NCBI RefSeq assembly: GCF_025716945.1
Contig: NZ_JAOVZT010000008.1
Coordinates: 102,150-152,854 of the forward strand
Reading direction: 5' to 3'
Source: Geodermatophilus sp. YIM 151500
GTDB taxonomy: Bacteria; Actinomycetota; Actinomycetes; Mycobacteriales; Geodermatophilaceae
DNA length: 50,705 nucleotides
Under the pieces are notes generated by a model. That model ran no database searches and was not told the DNA's origin. It worked only from the letters and a program-made list of their open reading frames with translations. This document shows positions 25,912 through 33,711 of the stretch, one piece after another. The first letter of the stretch is position 1. Each line of letters begins with the position of its first letter. The translations under genes and the position numbers were made by a program.

Positions 25912-25938
25912 TCGGTGCGCGCACCCGATGCGCACCGA
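25912..25938 (+). promoter_or_regulatory. 9-bp hairpin abutting the RBS of the BBE-type oxidase
   Basis: TCGGTGCGC (25912-25920) pairs perfectly with GCGCACCGA (25930-25938) around a 9-base loop. The 3' arm runs into the GAGGAGGA ribosome binding site. The repeat could regulate translation or be a second operator half-site pair. Confidence 0.4.
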
Positions 25939-25948
25939 GGAGGACACC

Positions 25949-27316
25949 ATGGCTGCACTCGCCCCGGCCCCCTTCGCGGGCACGCTGCTCACTCCCGACT
26001 CGCCCGGCTACGACGACGCTCGCCGCGTCTACAACGGCTCGATCGACCGCCGTCCTGCCTTCATCGCCCGCTGCGGGTCCGCGGACGACGTCGCCGCCGC
26101 GCTGGCGCTGGCCCGCCGGCACGACCTGGCCGTCGCCGTCCGGGGCGGCGGGCACAGCATCCCGGGCTGGTCGGTGGTCGACGGGGGGCTCGTCGTCGAC
26201 CTCACCGCGATGCGCGAGGTGCGGGTCGACCCCGGCACCCGGACGGCGGTCGTCGGACCCGGCGCCACCTGGGCCGAGTTCGACGCGGCCGCGCAGCAGC
26301 ACGGCCTGGCCACACCGGGCGGGGAGATCTCGCACACCGGCGTCGCGGGCCTCACCCTCGGCGGCGGCATCGGCTGGCTGAGCCGGATGCACGGCCTGGC
26401 GTGCGACAACCTGCTCGCCGCCGAGCTGGTGACCGCCGCCGGGGAGATCCGCTGGGTCGACGACCGCACCGACCCGGAGCTGATGTGGGGACTGCGCGGC
26501 GGTGGCGGCAACTTCGGCGTCGTCACTTCGTTCACCTTCGCGCTGCATCCGGTCGGGCCGGTGCCCGGCGGTGTGGTCTTCCACCGCGGGGAGCGCGCGG
26601 CGGAGGTGCTGCGGCTCTACCGGGACCTCGGTGCCGCCGCGCCTCGCCAGCTGTCGCTGGTCGCCGTCCAGGCCACCGCACCGCCGGCACCGTTCGTCCC
26701 GGAGGAGCTGCGCGGCCGGTCCCTGGCGGGCATCTCGGCGGCCTGGTTCGGCGACGCGGCGGACGCCGAGCGGATGCTCTCGCCGATCCGGTCCGCCCTC
26801 GGCCGCCCGGAGATCGACATGCTGGGCGTGCTGCCCTACTGCGCGCTCCAGCAGTCGGTCGACACCAGCGCCCCGTGGGGTATGCGCTCGCACCTGAAGA
26901 GCGACTTCCTCGACGAGCTGGACGACGCCGCGATCGACGCGCTGGTGGCGACCGCGGCGCAGCGGAGGCACCCGATGTCCCACGTGTTGGTGCGCCGCCT
27001 GGGTGGGGCGATCGCCGACGTGGGCCCCGCGAGGACCGCGTTCGCGCACCGGTCGGCCACGCACATGACCACGATCGTCGGGGTCTGGGACGCCGCCGGG
27101 GAGCCGGGCCCGGAGTCCGCCTGGGCCCGCCGCACCTGGGCCGCGACCCGCCGACTGGCGTGCGGCACCTACGTCAACCACCTCGAGGACGAGGGCGGCG
27201 GACGGGTGCGCGAGGCCTACCCCTCGACCACCTGGGCACGGTTGGCGGCGCTCAAGGCCCGGCTCGATCCGGAGAACGTCTTCCGGCACAACCAGAACGT
27301 GCCCCCGGCGAGGTGA
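25949..27316 (+). CDS. FAD-linked oxidase, berberine-bridge-enzyme type
   Basis: Oxidase of 455 aa with the PCMH-type FAD domain. RGGGHS at 65-70 contains His69, the usual 8-alpha-N-histidyl FAD attachment site. The GVAGLTLGGGIGWL segment lacks the cysteine that makes the second covalent FAD bond in bicovalent members, so a monocovalent flavin is expected. The C-terminal BBE motif is intact (YVNHLEDEG, then LDPENVFRHNQN). ATG 25949 has GAGGAGGA 6 bp upstream. The substrate, often a sugar, phenolic or alkaloid-like alcohol, is unknown. Confidence 0.88.
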   Translation: MAALAPAPFAGTLLTPDSPGYDDARRVYNGSIDRRPAFIARCGSADDVAAALALARRHDLAVAVRGGGHSIPGWSVVDGGLVVDLTAMREVRVDPGTRTAVVGPGATWAEFDAAAQQHGLATPGGEISHTGVAGLTLGGGIGWLSRMHGLACDNLLAAELVTAAGEIRWVDDRTDPELMWGLRGGGGNFGVVTSFTFALHPVGPVPGGVVFHRGERAAEVLRLYRDLGAAAPRQLSLVAVQATAPPAPFVPEELRGRSLAGISAAWFGDAADAERMLSPIRSALGRPEIDMLGVLPYCALQQSVDTSAPWGMRSHLKSDFLDELDDAAIDALVATAAQRRHPMSHVLVRRLGGAIADVGPARTAFAHRSATHMTTIVGVWDAAGEPGPESAWARRTWAATRRLACGTYVNHLEDEGGGRVREAYPSTTWARLAALKARLDPENVFRHNQNVPPAR

Positions 27317-27414
27317 TGACCTCCTGCGCGGCCGACGGCTTCGGAGGGCTTCGACGGGTTCCGGTCCCCGGCGGGGCCGCCTCCGGGGCGCAGTGCCAGG
27401 GCTCCTGACACCCC

Positions 27415-27467
27415 CCGCGGACCTCGTGCTGTGAGTTCCAGGCGCACGCAGAGCACGAAGTCCGCGG
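27415..27467. repeat. Long imperfect inverted repeat (REP-like hairpin)
   Basis: CCGCGGAC-c-TCGTGCT pairs with AGCACGA-a-GTCCGCGG: 15 pairs with one mismatch around a 21-base loop. It lies about 100 bp after the BBE-type oxidase and just before the NUDIX gene. It may be a terminator, a leader structure or a copy of a dispersed palindrome; no second copy is seen in this window. Confidence 0.6.
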
Positions 27468-27488
27468 ACAACGGGTTCACTGGAGGGC

Positions 27489-28055
27489 GTGCGCTCCCCG
27501 ACCGACAGCTGGACGACGTGCGCGCTCGGGCACCGGCACTGGGGCCTTGCCGGTGCGGCCGGGCTGCTGCTGCACCGGGACGCCGCCGACGGGCCCGAGT
27601 TGCTGCTCCAGCACCGGGCTCCCTGGTCGCACCACGGTGGCACCTGGGGGACGCCCGGCGGGGCGCTGCACGTGGGCGAGCCGCCGGAGGCGGGGGCGCT
27701 GCGCGAGGTGCGCGAGGAGCTCGGCCTGACCGCCGCCGACGTCGTGCTCGGCGCCCGCTCGATCGACGACCACGGCGGCTGGGCCTACACCACCGTGCTG
27801 GCCCGCCCGGCGCGCCGCATCGAGGCCGGCGACCTCACGCTCGACGGGGAGAGCGCCGGCGCGGCGTGGCTGCCCCTGGCCGCGCTCACCGACGTCGAGC
27901 TGCACCCCGGCCTCGCCGCGTCCCTGGACCGGCTGCGCCCGCTGCTGCTCGCCCGCGACACCACCGGCGGTGGTGCGTTCGTCGCCGAGCGCACCGATCG
28001 CTCCGACCCCGCCCACGTCGCCGAGGCCCTCGACGTCACCGACGCCACCGGCTGA
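27489..28055 (+). CDS. NUDIX hydrolase
   Basis: Pyrophosphohydrolase of nucleoside-diphosphate-linked compounds, 188 aa. The Nudix box GX5EX7REUXEEXGU is complete: Gly58, Glu64, Arg72-Glu73 and Glu76-Glu77 followed by Leu-Gly-Leu. The N-terminus SWTTCALGHRHWG is typical of an actinobacterial subgroup. The GTG start at 27489 is only one base after GGAGGG, too close for normal initiation, so the message may be leaderless or start slightly differently. About 30 extra residues follow the domain. Confidence 0.88.
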   Translation: MRSPTDSWTTCALGHRHWGLAGAAGLLLHRDAADGPELLLQHRAPWSHHGGTWGTPGGALHVGEPPEAGALREVREELGLTAADVVLGARSIDDHGGWAYTTVLARPARRIEAGDLTLDGESAGAAWLPLAALTDVELHPGLAASLDRLRPLLLARDTTGGGAFVAERTDRSDPAHVAEALDVTDATG

Positions 28056-28065
28056 CCAGCGGGAG

Positions 28066-28084
28066 GGACCGGCCGCCGCGGTCC
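28066..28084. terminator. Hairpin between convergent NUDIX and EEP genes
   Basis: GGACCG pairs with CGGTCC around a 7-base loop in the 42-bp gap between the two stop codons, as expected of a shared terminator. Confidence 0.45.
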
Positions 28085-28097
28085 GCCCGCGAACTGC

Positions 28098-28904
28098 TCA
28101 CGCCGGCGCGACGGTCGCGAACAGCGCCCGGTGGTCGCCGACGGGGAGGCGGACGGCGGTCGCGTCGTCGGGCGCCAGCCGACCGCCGACGGCCAGCAGG
28201 TGGTCCAGCTGCACCCGCGGGTCGTGCCCGGGGAAGGTCGCCGCCCGCACGAGGTCGACCGCGCCGAGCACCCGGGCGGGCACGCCCCCGGGCAGGTTGA
28301 GGTCACCGGCGACCACGACCGGCCCGGGCAGCCGGGCGGCCCAGCGGCGCAGCCGCAGCAACTGCCGCACCGACGTGTGCGGCGCGAAGGAGAGGTGGGT
28401 CGCGACGACGGTCAGCCCGTCGAGCTCCGCGGCGACGGCGACCCGGGGTTCGTCGGGGAACCACCACCGACGCACCCGGCCGGTGCCCGGATCGGGTGCC
28501 TGCATCGGCAGGCGGGCACGACCGGCGCCGAGCGCGAGCACCGACCAGCGGCGCACCGGTCGCCGGCTGACCAGGGCGACGCCGTAGGACGGCGCGACGG
28601 CCGGGGTTCCCGGACCGCGCAGCCGCGGCGGCCGGATCGGCTGCCAGCTGCGGAACGGGTCGGGGGTGCCGGCGACGGTGGCCGCCATGCGCCAGTCGCC
28701 GGCCAGGCCGTCCCCGACCGCCGCGGCCTGGTCGACCGCGTGCGACCGCGGCTGGGCGGCGTCGACCTCCTGCAGGGCCAGCACGTCGACGTCCAGTCCG
28801 GCGACCGCGGCGGAGATCGCGTCGCCGTCCATCGGACGACCGGCCCCGTCGCGTCCGGAGGAGAGGTTCAGCGTGCCGACCCGCAGAGGAAGGACGGTCG
28901 GCAC
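28098..28904 (-). CDS. Endonuclease/exonuclease/phosphatase family protein
   Basis: Mg-dependent phosphodiesterase-fold hydrolase, 268 aa. Motifs in order: RVGTLNLSSG near the start, VLALQEVD with the metal-binding Glu, VVATHLSF, GDLNLPGG, and the C-terminal QLDHLL and GDHRALFA with the catalytic His. Members cut DNA, phosphoinositides or sphingomyelin; the substrate here is unknown. GTG 28904 is chosen because the homologous core begins directly after it; upstream codons encode an Arg/Pro-rich stretch. No SD is evident. Confidence 0.85.
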   Translation of the reverse strand: MPTVLPLRVGTLNLSSGRDGAGRPMDGDAISAAVAGLDVDVLALQEVDAAQPRSHAVDQAAAVGDGLAGDWRMAATVAGTPDPFRSWQPIRPPRLRGPGTPAVAPSYGVALVSRRPVRRWSVLALGAGRARLPMQAPDPGTGRVRRWWFPDEPRVAVAAELDGLTVVATHLSFAPHTSVRQLLRLRRWAARLPGPVVVAGDLNLPGGVPARVLGAVDLVRAATFPGHDPRVQLDHLLAVGGRLAPDDATAVRLPVGDHRALFATVAPA

Positions 28905-29066
28905 CCGGACGACGCTACGTCGGGTGCCGGGCCGGCCGCCCGGCCGGTGCGGGACGGGCCCGCCGGAACGCGCTGACACCGTGCCGACACGCGGTAGCGC
29001 CTGCGGCCGAACCGTGAGGACGCGCCGAGGCCGGGCCATGGGGCGAGCGGGGGTGCCGGGACGCGC

Positions 29067-29094
29067 TGTCGATCCGCGCCGGTACCGCTAGCTT
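29067..29094 (+). promoter_or_regulatory. Candidate promoter of the Pro/Ser/Thr-rich exported protein gene
   Basis: TGTCGA and TAGCTT are separated by 16 bp, about 40 bp upstream of GTG 29132. The -10-like TAGCTT also occurs upstream of the gene at 19151, so it may be a common form in this genome. Confidence 0.3.
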
Positions 29095-29131
29095 CGGCCG
29101 GTCCCCGATCTGCGTCTGCTAGGAGGCGACC

Positions 29132-30130
29132 GTGCCTCGTCGCCCCCGTCACCGCGGTCCCGGAACCGCTCGGCGCAGCTCTTCCGGCGCCGGCCGGCAC
29201 GCCCGGTCGCAGGTTCCGGCCGTCCGGCTGGCCGGCCTCGCCTGTGCCGGCCTGCTGGCCGGCGTGCCGGTGGCGTGGTGGGCCTGGGGAGGCGCGGATC
29301 CGGCACCCTCCGCGGTGCTCCGCTCCGCCGGGGAGGCCGCGGCGGGGACCGGTCCGGAGCCAGGATCTCCGGCGGGGTTCCTCTCCCTGCGCTGGGCAGA
29401 GGCGGTGGCCGACGACTCGGTGCCCGGCTCCGCCGGCCCGTCGCCGTCCGTTCCTGCGGCGCCGGACCCGCCGCCGCCCGCTCCCGGTGGGGACGTCGCT
29501 GCTGCGCCGGTCGAGATCGCCGTCCCCGAGCGCGCTCCCGTCGCCCGACCGGCCCAGCGGACGGCGGACGCCGCGGAGCGCACCGCACGGCGTGGCGACG
29601 GCGCGGAGCGGCCGGCCGGCGACCGCCCGCCGCAGGCCCCTGCCGCTCCGACGGAGGGACCGCCCGGCCCGGAGCCCACGCCGACGGAGGGCGCGCCGGC
29701 CGTCACCCCGGAGCCGACCGACGGGACGCCGTCGGGCTCCCCGACCTCCGGTCCGGATGCCGGAGAGCCGACCGGGGATCCGTCGGGACCCTCCGAGCCG
29801 TCCGGGACTCCGACCGAGCCCGGTCAGCCGGCCAGGACCCCGTCGGAGCCGTCGTCCACGCCGTCGAAGTCACCGAAGTCATCGGAGCCGTCGTCCACCC
29901 CGTCGAAGTCACCGAAGTCGTCGGAGCCGTCGTCCACGCCGACCGGGCCGTCGTCGGAGCCGTCGACGTCACCGAAACCGTCGTCCACGCCGACCGGGTC
30001 GTCCGAGCCCGGGGACGGGCGCGGGACGGAGCCGGCCAGGACGTCCGGCACGTCGGAGGAACCGTCGTCGACGCCGACGAGGACGACCCCGTCCGAGCGC
30101 GGGGGCGAGTCGGCGACGCGGACCCCGTAG
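29132..30130 (+). CDS. Exported or membrane-anchored Pro/Ser/Thr-rich repeat protein
   Basis: Not assigned to a family. The 332-aa product starts with a basic segment of about 30 residues, then one hydrophobic helix (VRLAGLACAGLLAGVPVAWWAWG, about 30-52). After this it is almost entirely Pro, Ser, Thr, Glu and Gly, a cell-wall-spanning or mucin-like composition with no visible catalytic domain. From about 238 it contains exact SEPSSTPSKSPKS repeats. GTG 29132 has AGGAGG at 29121-29126. It ends in TAG. It may be a surface stalk or glycosylated spacer; that is inference. Confidence 0.7.
   Translation: MPRRPRHRGPGTARRSSSGAGRHARSQVPAVRLAGLACAGLLAGVPVAWWAWGGADPAPSAVLRSAGEAAAGTGPEPGSPAGFLSLRWAEAVADDSVPGSAGPSPSVPAAPDPPPPAPGGDVAAAPVEIAVPERAPVARPAQRTADAAERTARRGDGAERPAGDRPPQAPAAPTEGPPGPEPTPTEGAPAVTPEPTDGTPSGSPTSGPDAGEPTGDPSGPSEPSGTPTEPGQPARTPSEPSSTPSKSPKSSEPSSTPSKSPKSSEPSSTPTGPSSEPSTSPKPSSTPTGSSEPGDGRGTEPARTSGTSEEPSSTPTRTTPSERGGESATRTP
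29843..29928. repeat. 39-bp in-frame tandem repeat (13 residues)
   Basis: Units begin at 29843 and 29882 and differ at only a few bases; a third begins at 29921 and then diverges. Shorter degenerate copies continue to about 30000. Each unit encodes SEPSSTPSKSPKS, typical of repeats that vary in number by slippage. Confidence 0.85.
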
Positions 30131-30255
30131 GACGCGTCGCAGGGCGGGGTCTCGCGGGACGGAGGCGGTGGACGGGCGGCCGTCCGTCTCCGACGTCGCC
30201 GCCGGCGTGGACCTCCCCTGACCCGGCGGATCGCCGACCTGGCAAGGTTCGCCGC

Positions 30256-31146
30256 ATGACCGCCCGCGACGACGTCTCCGAGCTGTTCGACAGCGCCGCG
30301 TGGACACCCGTCCCCGGGTTCGACCTCGGTGACCTCACCTACCACCGGGCGGTCGACGCGGGCGTCGTCCGGATCGCCTTCGACCGTCCCGACGTCCGCA
30401 ATGCCTTCCGGCCGCAGACGGTCGACGAGCTGATCGCCGTCCTGGACCACGCCCGGCTCAGCACCGACGTCGGCTGCGTGCTGCTCACCGGCAACGGCCC
30501 GAGCCCCGCGGACGGCGGCTGGGCCTTCTGCTCCGGCGGCGACCAGCGAGTGCGCGGCCGGTACGGCTACGAGCACGACCGGGGGCGGACGAGCGGCCGG
30601 CTGCACGTGCTGGAGGCCCAGCGGCTCATCCGCTTCATGCCCAAGGTGGTCGTCTGCGTCGTCCCGGGCTGGGCCGCCGGCGGCGGGCACAGCCTGCACG
30701 TCGTCTCCGATCTGACGCTGGCCAGCGCCGAGCACGCCCGGTTCAAGCAGACCGACGCCGACGTCGGCAGCTTCGACGGCGGGTTCGGCTCTGCCTACCT
30801 GGCCCGCCAGGTGGGGCAGAAGTTCGCGCGGGAGATCTTCTTCCTCGGCGCCGAGTACTCCGCGGCCGACGCCCACCGGATGGGCATGGTCAACGCGGTG
30901 GTCCCGCACGCCGAGCTGGAGCGCACCGCCCTCGACTGGGGACGGCGGATCGTGGCCAAGAGCCCCACCGCCCAGCGGATGCTGAAGTACTCGTTCAACC
31001 TGGTCGACGACGGCCTGGTCGGTCAGCAGCTGTTCGCCGGGGAGACGACCCGGCTGGCCTACATGGCGGAGGAGGCGGTCGAGGGCCGCGACGCCTTCCT
31101 GGAGAAGCGGCCGGCCGACTTCAGCCGCTTCCCCTGGCACGTGTAG
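30256..31146 (+). CDS. menB: 1,4-dihydroxy-2-naphthoyl-CoA synthase MenB
   Basis: Crotonase-fold enzyme closing the second ring in menaquinone biosynthesis, 296 aa. CSGGDQRVRG at 92-101 and GYEHDRGR distinguish MenB from other enoyl-CoA hydratases. KQTDADVGSFDGGFGSAYLA carries an intrinsic acidic residue at the place where bicarbonate-dependent enzymes have Gly, as in the mycobacterial type. The C-terminus FPWHV fits. ATG 30256 is chosen from homologue length; the SD is weak. The gene ends in TAG. Other men genes are not adjacent. Confidence 0.93.
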   Translation: MTARDDVSELFDSAAWTPVPGFDLGDLTYHRAVDAGVVRIAFDRPDVRNAFRPQTVDELIAVLDHARLSTDVGCVLLTGNGPSPADGGWAFCSGGDQRVRGRYGYEHDRGRTSGRLHVLEAQRLIRFMPKVVVCVVPGWAAGGGHSLHVVSDLTLASAEHARFKQTDADVGSFDGGFGSAYLARQVGQKFAREIFFLGAEYSAADAHRMGMVNAVVPHAELERTALDWGRRIVAKSPTAQRMLKYSFNLVDDGLVGQQLFAGETTRLAYMAEEAVEGRDAFLEKRPADFSRFPWHV

Positions 31147-31245
31147 GACCCCCGTGCCCCCCACCACTCGCACGCTCGTGGCGGGCCGCTTCAGGTGCGC
31201 CGTTCTAGGGTCGGCCAGGAGCTCCGACATCCCGAGGAGGACGAC

Positions 31246-31578
31246 GTGATCGTCGAGGTGCTGACGGGGACCGACGAGCGGCCCGAGGCGCGGGTGGTCG
31301 ACGTGGACGACGTCCGATCGGTGCACCTGGCGCTCGGGGCGGTCACCGACGAGGAGGCGGCGCGGTCGCTGGAGCACGCCGGCCTCGGTCGCCTGCGCGA
31401 ACCGGGCACCGCCCACCTGGACGTCGCCGCGCTGCGAGCCGCCGCCGAGCCGCGGGCCACCGCTGAGGACTGGGCGGCGCAGTGGGACCAGATGATCGCC
31501 ACCGCCCGCTCGGAGGGCCGGCTCTCCGAGGACGGCGCCACGCTCCGGGTGCCGGTGGAGAGCGCGGCGGGCGCGTGA
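31246..31578 (+). CDS. Small acidic protein of unknown function (110 aa)
   Basis: Not recognised. The sequence begins MIVEVLTGTDERPEARVV and is rich in Asp, Glu and Ala, with a helical middle (EEAARSLEHAGLGRL) and WAAQWDQMIATARSEG near the end. GTG 31246 has GAGGAGG 5 bp upstream, which supports translation. It lies between menB and a TetR-type regulator on the same strand. Confidence 0.65.
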   Translation: MIVEVLTGTDERPEARVVDVDDVRSVHLALGAVTDEEAARSLEHAGLGRLREPGTAHLDVAALRAAAEPRATAEDWAAQWDQMIATARSEGRLSEDGATLRVPVESAAGA

Positions 31579-31671
31579 CGGAAAGAAGGTCGTCCGAATG
31601 GTTGTGGCCCGTCCAGTGAGTCGCCATCATGTGCGGGTGCTCTTGGCCATCCCCTTCCGGACGGAGCCGTT

Positions 31672-32343
31672 GTGAGCGGGACACCCGGACGTCCGCTGAG
31701 CGCCGAGCTCTCCGAGCAACTGATGTCCGTGGCGGTAGACATCCTCGCGGACGAGGGGTGGAGCCGGCTCAACAGCGACCGCATCGCCGCGCGGGCACGC
31801 GCCGGCAAGGCCGGGATCTACCGCCGCTGGCCGTCGATGGCGGCGCTCGTCCACCACGCGGTGGGCCGGTTCTCGCTTGTCGAGACGCCCGACGACGAGG
31901 GCTCGCTGCGCGGCGACCTGGCGGCCCTCGTGCGGCGCTGGACGCGACCGCTGGACCGCGAGGAGCGGGCGGCGGCCAGCCTGGTCGGGGCCGCCCGGCA
32001 CGACGACCTGCTGCGCGAGGGTCTGGATGCGGCGCTGGTGCGACCGCTCGCAGCCGCGGTCGAGGAGCTCGGCGCGCGTGCGGCCGGCCGGGGCGAGCGC
32101 GTCGAGCCGGGCCGGCTGGCCCTGCTGGGTTCGGTGCTCGAGGCGTTCTGGTGGCAGCGCTACACCGCGGTCGGCGACGGCGCGATGGCGCCCGAGCGGG
32201 TCGAGAACGTGCTGGACGACGTCCTGCTGCCGATCGTGCAGGCCGGGAACGGGTCCGGCAGCACCGCGGTGTCCGTCCGCGCCGCCGCCGTACCCGCGGT
32301 CAACCTGCCGGCGGTCGCGGTCGCGGAGGCGGCCACCTTCTGA
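31672..32343 (+). CDS. TetR/AcrR-family transcriptional regulator
   Basis: DNA-binding regulator of 223 aa. The N-terminal helix-turn-helix is clear at about 14-60: MSVAVDILADEGWSRLNSDR, then IAARARAGKAGIYRRWPS, the recognition helix with its conserved Tyr-Arg-Trp-Pro. The ligand-binding domain follows with a TetR_C-like EAFWWQRYTAVGD segment. GTG 31672 has GGAG 6 bp upstream. No divergent target gene is present. The C-terminal 30 residues are low complexity. Confidence 0.88.
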   Translation: MSGTPGRPLSAELSEQLMSVAVDILADEGWSRLNSDRIAARARAGKAGIYRRWPSMAALVHHAVGRFSLVETPDDEGSLRGDLAALVRRWTRPLDREERAAASLVGAARHDDLLREGLDAALVRPLAAAVEELGARAAGRGERVEPGRLALLGSVLEAFWWQRYTAVGDGAMAPERVENVLDDVLLPIVQAGNGSGSTAVSVRAAAVPAVNLPAVAVAEAATF

Positions 32344-32368
32344 TCCGTCCCGTCGGCGGCCGCCGCGG

Positions 32369-32917
32369 TCACCGGGCGGACGTGCGCTGCGCCGTCCAGT
32401 CCTGGTGCACCGTGCGGGCCCACGACTCCACGAGCACCGGCAGGTCGATGACGTCGAGGTCGGCGGCGACGTCGGCGATCGTCGTCCGCCACGATCCCGG
32501 GGGCGCGTCCGCGTTCCCGACGGCGGCGCCGGGCTCGGCCGCGGCGCCGCCGGCGATCCGCCGGGCGAGACCGTCGAGCGCGTCGCGCAGCCGCGTGGGG
32601 TCGTCCGCGACGGGGTGCTGGGCGTCGTAGGCGTCGTCGGCGAGCTGGGCCACGGCCGCCGTGCCCGGGTCGGCGTCCGCCTCGTCGCGGAGCCCGCGCA
32701 CCGTCACCTCGAACAGCCGGGCGCAGGCCGGTGCGGCCCCGGGGTGCGGCCGCTCCGGCGGCGCGGCCGGCACGAGGACCGAACCGCACCCCGGGCAGGT
32801 CACCGTCGCCGGATCACCGGCGGCCGCGCGTCCGGCGGTCTCGTGTGCGGCGGCCGTGCGGCCGGCTGGCCCGCGTCCGGCGGCGCTGCCGGGCGCGATG
32901 GAGGAGTCGGCAGGCAC
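32369..32917 (-). CDS. DUF5946-like protein
   Basis: Protein of about 182 aa with CPGCG near residue 41, a half zinc-ribbon. CARLFEVTVRGLRDEADAD and LADDAYDAQHP follow, the pattern I associate with DUF5946; function unknown. The start is uncertain: GTG 32917 is used, GTG 32935 is possible. It converges on the TetR-type gene and is divergent from the HAD gene. Confidence 0.65.
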   Translation of the reverse strand: MPADSSIAPGSAAGRGPAGRTAAAHETAGRAAAGDPATVTCPGCGSVLVPAAPPERPHPGAAPACARLFEVTVRGLRDEADADPGTAAVAQLADDAYDAQHPVADDPTRLRDALDGLARRIAGGAAAEPGAAVGNADAPPGSWRTTIADVAADLDVIDLPVLVESWARTVHQDWTAQRTSAR

Positions 32918-33002
32918 CCGCCGATGGTGCCGCACGCCCGCCCCGGCCGCCGTCCACCCCTCCGGCGGTTGGTCCGGCTCCGGCGTGGGCAGCCCTGCGC
33001 GC

Positions 33003-33668
33003 ATGCCGACCGCCCGGATCGCCGTCGTGGACGTCGACGGCACGCTCGTCGACACCAACTACCACCACGCGGTGGCCTGGTACCGCGCGTTCCGGTCGCT
33101 GGGCGAGACGTACCCGGTCTGGCGGATCCACCGGCTGATCGGCATGGGCGGTGACCAGCTGGTGGCCGCCCTCGGCGGGGACGACGTCGAGCGGCGGATC
33201 GGCGACCGGGTGCGGGACCGCTGGGTCGAGGAGTTCGACCCGATGCTGGGGGAGATCAGCGTGCTCCCCGGCGCACGGGAGCTGCTGGTGGCGCTGCGGG
33301 AACGCGGGCACCGGGTCGTGCTGGCCAGCTCCGGCAAGCCGCAGCACGTCGAGCAGTACCTCGACCTGCTGGACGCCCGCGACGTCGCCGAGGAGTGGAC
33401 CGACGCCGACGACGTCGAGTCGACCAAGCCGGCGCCGGACCTGCTCCAGGTGGCGTTGGCGAAGCTGGGCGAGCCGGCCGACGCCGCCGGCGTCGTCATC
33501 GGCGACTCGGTCTTCGACGTGCAGGCGGCCGCCAACGCCGGGATGCCGGCGATCGTCGTGCGCTCGGGCGGTTTCGGGGACGACGAGCTGCGCGAGGCCG
33601 GCGCGATCGCGCTGTTCGACACCCCGGCCGACCTGACCGCCGCCCTCGACGACACCCCGCTGGCCTGA
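33003..33668 (+). CDS. HAD-superfamily phosphatase (phosphoglycolate-phosphatase-like)
   Basis: Mg-dependent phosphatase of 221 aa. Motif I is DVDGTLVDT at about 9-17 with nucleophile and acid/base aspartates, motif II is LASSGKP, motif III is the lysine in TKPAPDLL and motif IV is IGDSVFD. A helical cap lies between motifs I and II. The family cleaves phosphoglycolate, sugar phosphates and related compounds. Its neighbour across the terminator, GpgS, makes glucosyl-3-phosphoglycerate. A role as the dephosphorylating partner (GpgP-like) is tempting, but genuine GpgP proteins usually belong to another family. Confidence 0.87.
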   Translation: MPTARIAVVDVDGTLVDTNYHHAVAWYRAFRSLGETYPVWRIHRLIGMGGDQLVAALGGDDVERRIGDRVRDRWVEEFDPMLGEISVLPGARELLVALRERGHRVVLASSGKPQHVEQYLDLLDARDVAEEWTDADDVESTKPAPDLLQVALAKLGEPADAAGVVIGDSVFDVQAAANAGMPAIVVRSGGFGDDELREAGAIALFDTPADLTAALDDTPLA

Positions 33669-33711
33669 CGGAGGAGATCGGGCGCGGTGACCCGCCCGAT
33701 CTCCTCCGTCA
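33666..33711. terminator. Perfect 19-bp bidirectional terminator hairpin
   Basis: The arms 33666-33684 and 33693-33711 are exact reverse complements around an 8-base loop (cggtgacc). The left arm begins with the TGA of the HAD gene and the right arm ends with the TGA of gpgS, so one palindrome supplies both stop codons and terminates both convergent genes. Confidence 0.85.

Noticed and set aside
23630-27643. A 1337-residue minus-strand protein including the GGR-like domain
   Set aside because: Only the last 370 codons encode a conserved protein; the rest lies opposite or out of frame with the LuxR and BBE-type genes.
29843-30000. CRISPR-like array
   Set aside because: The repeats are contiguous, in frame and encode a Pro/Ser/Thr-rich protein; there are no unique spacers or cas genes.
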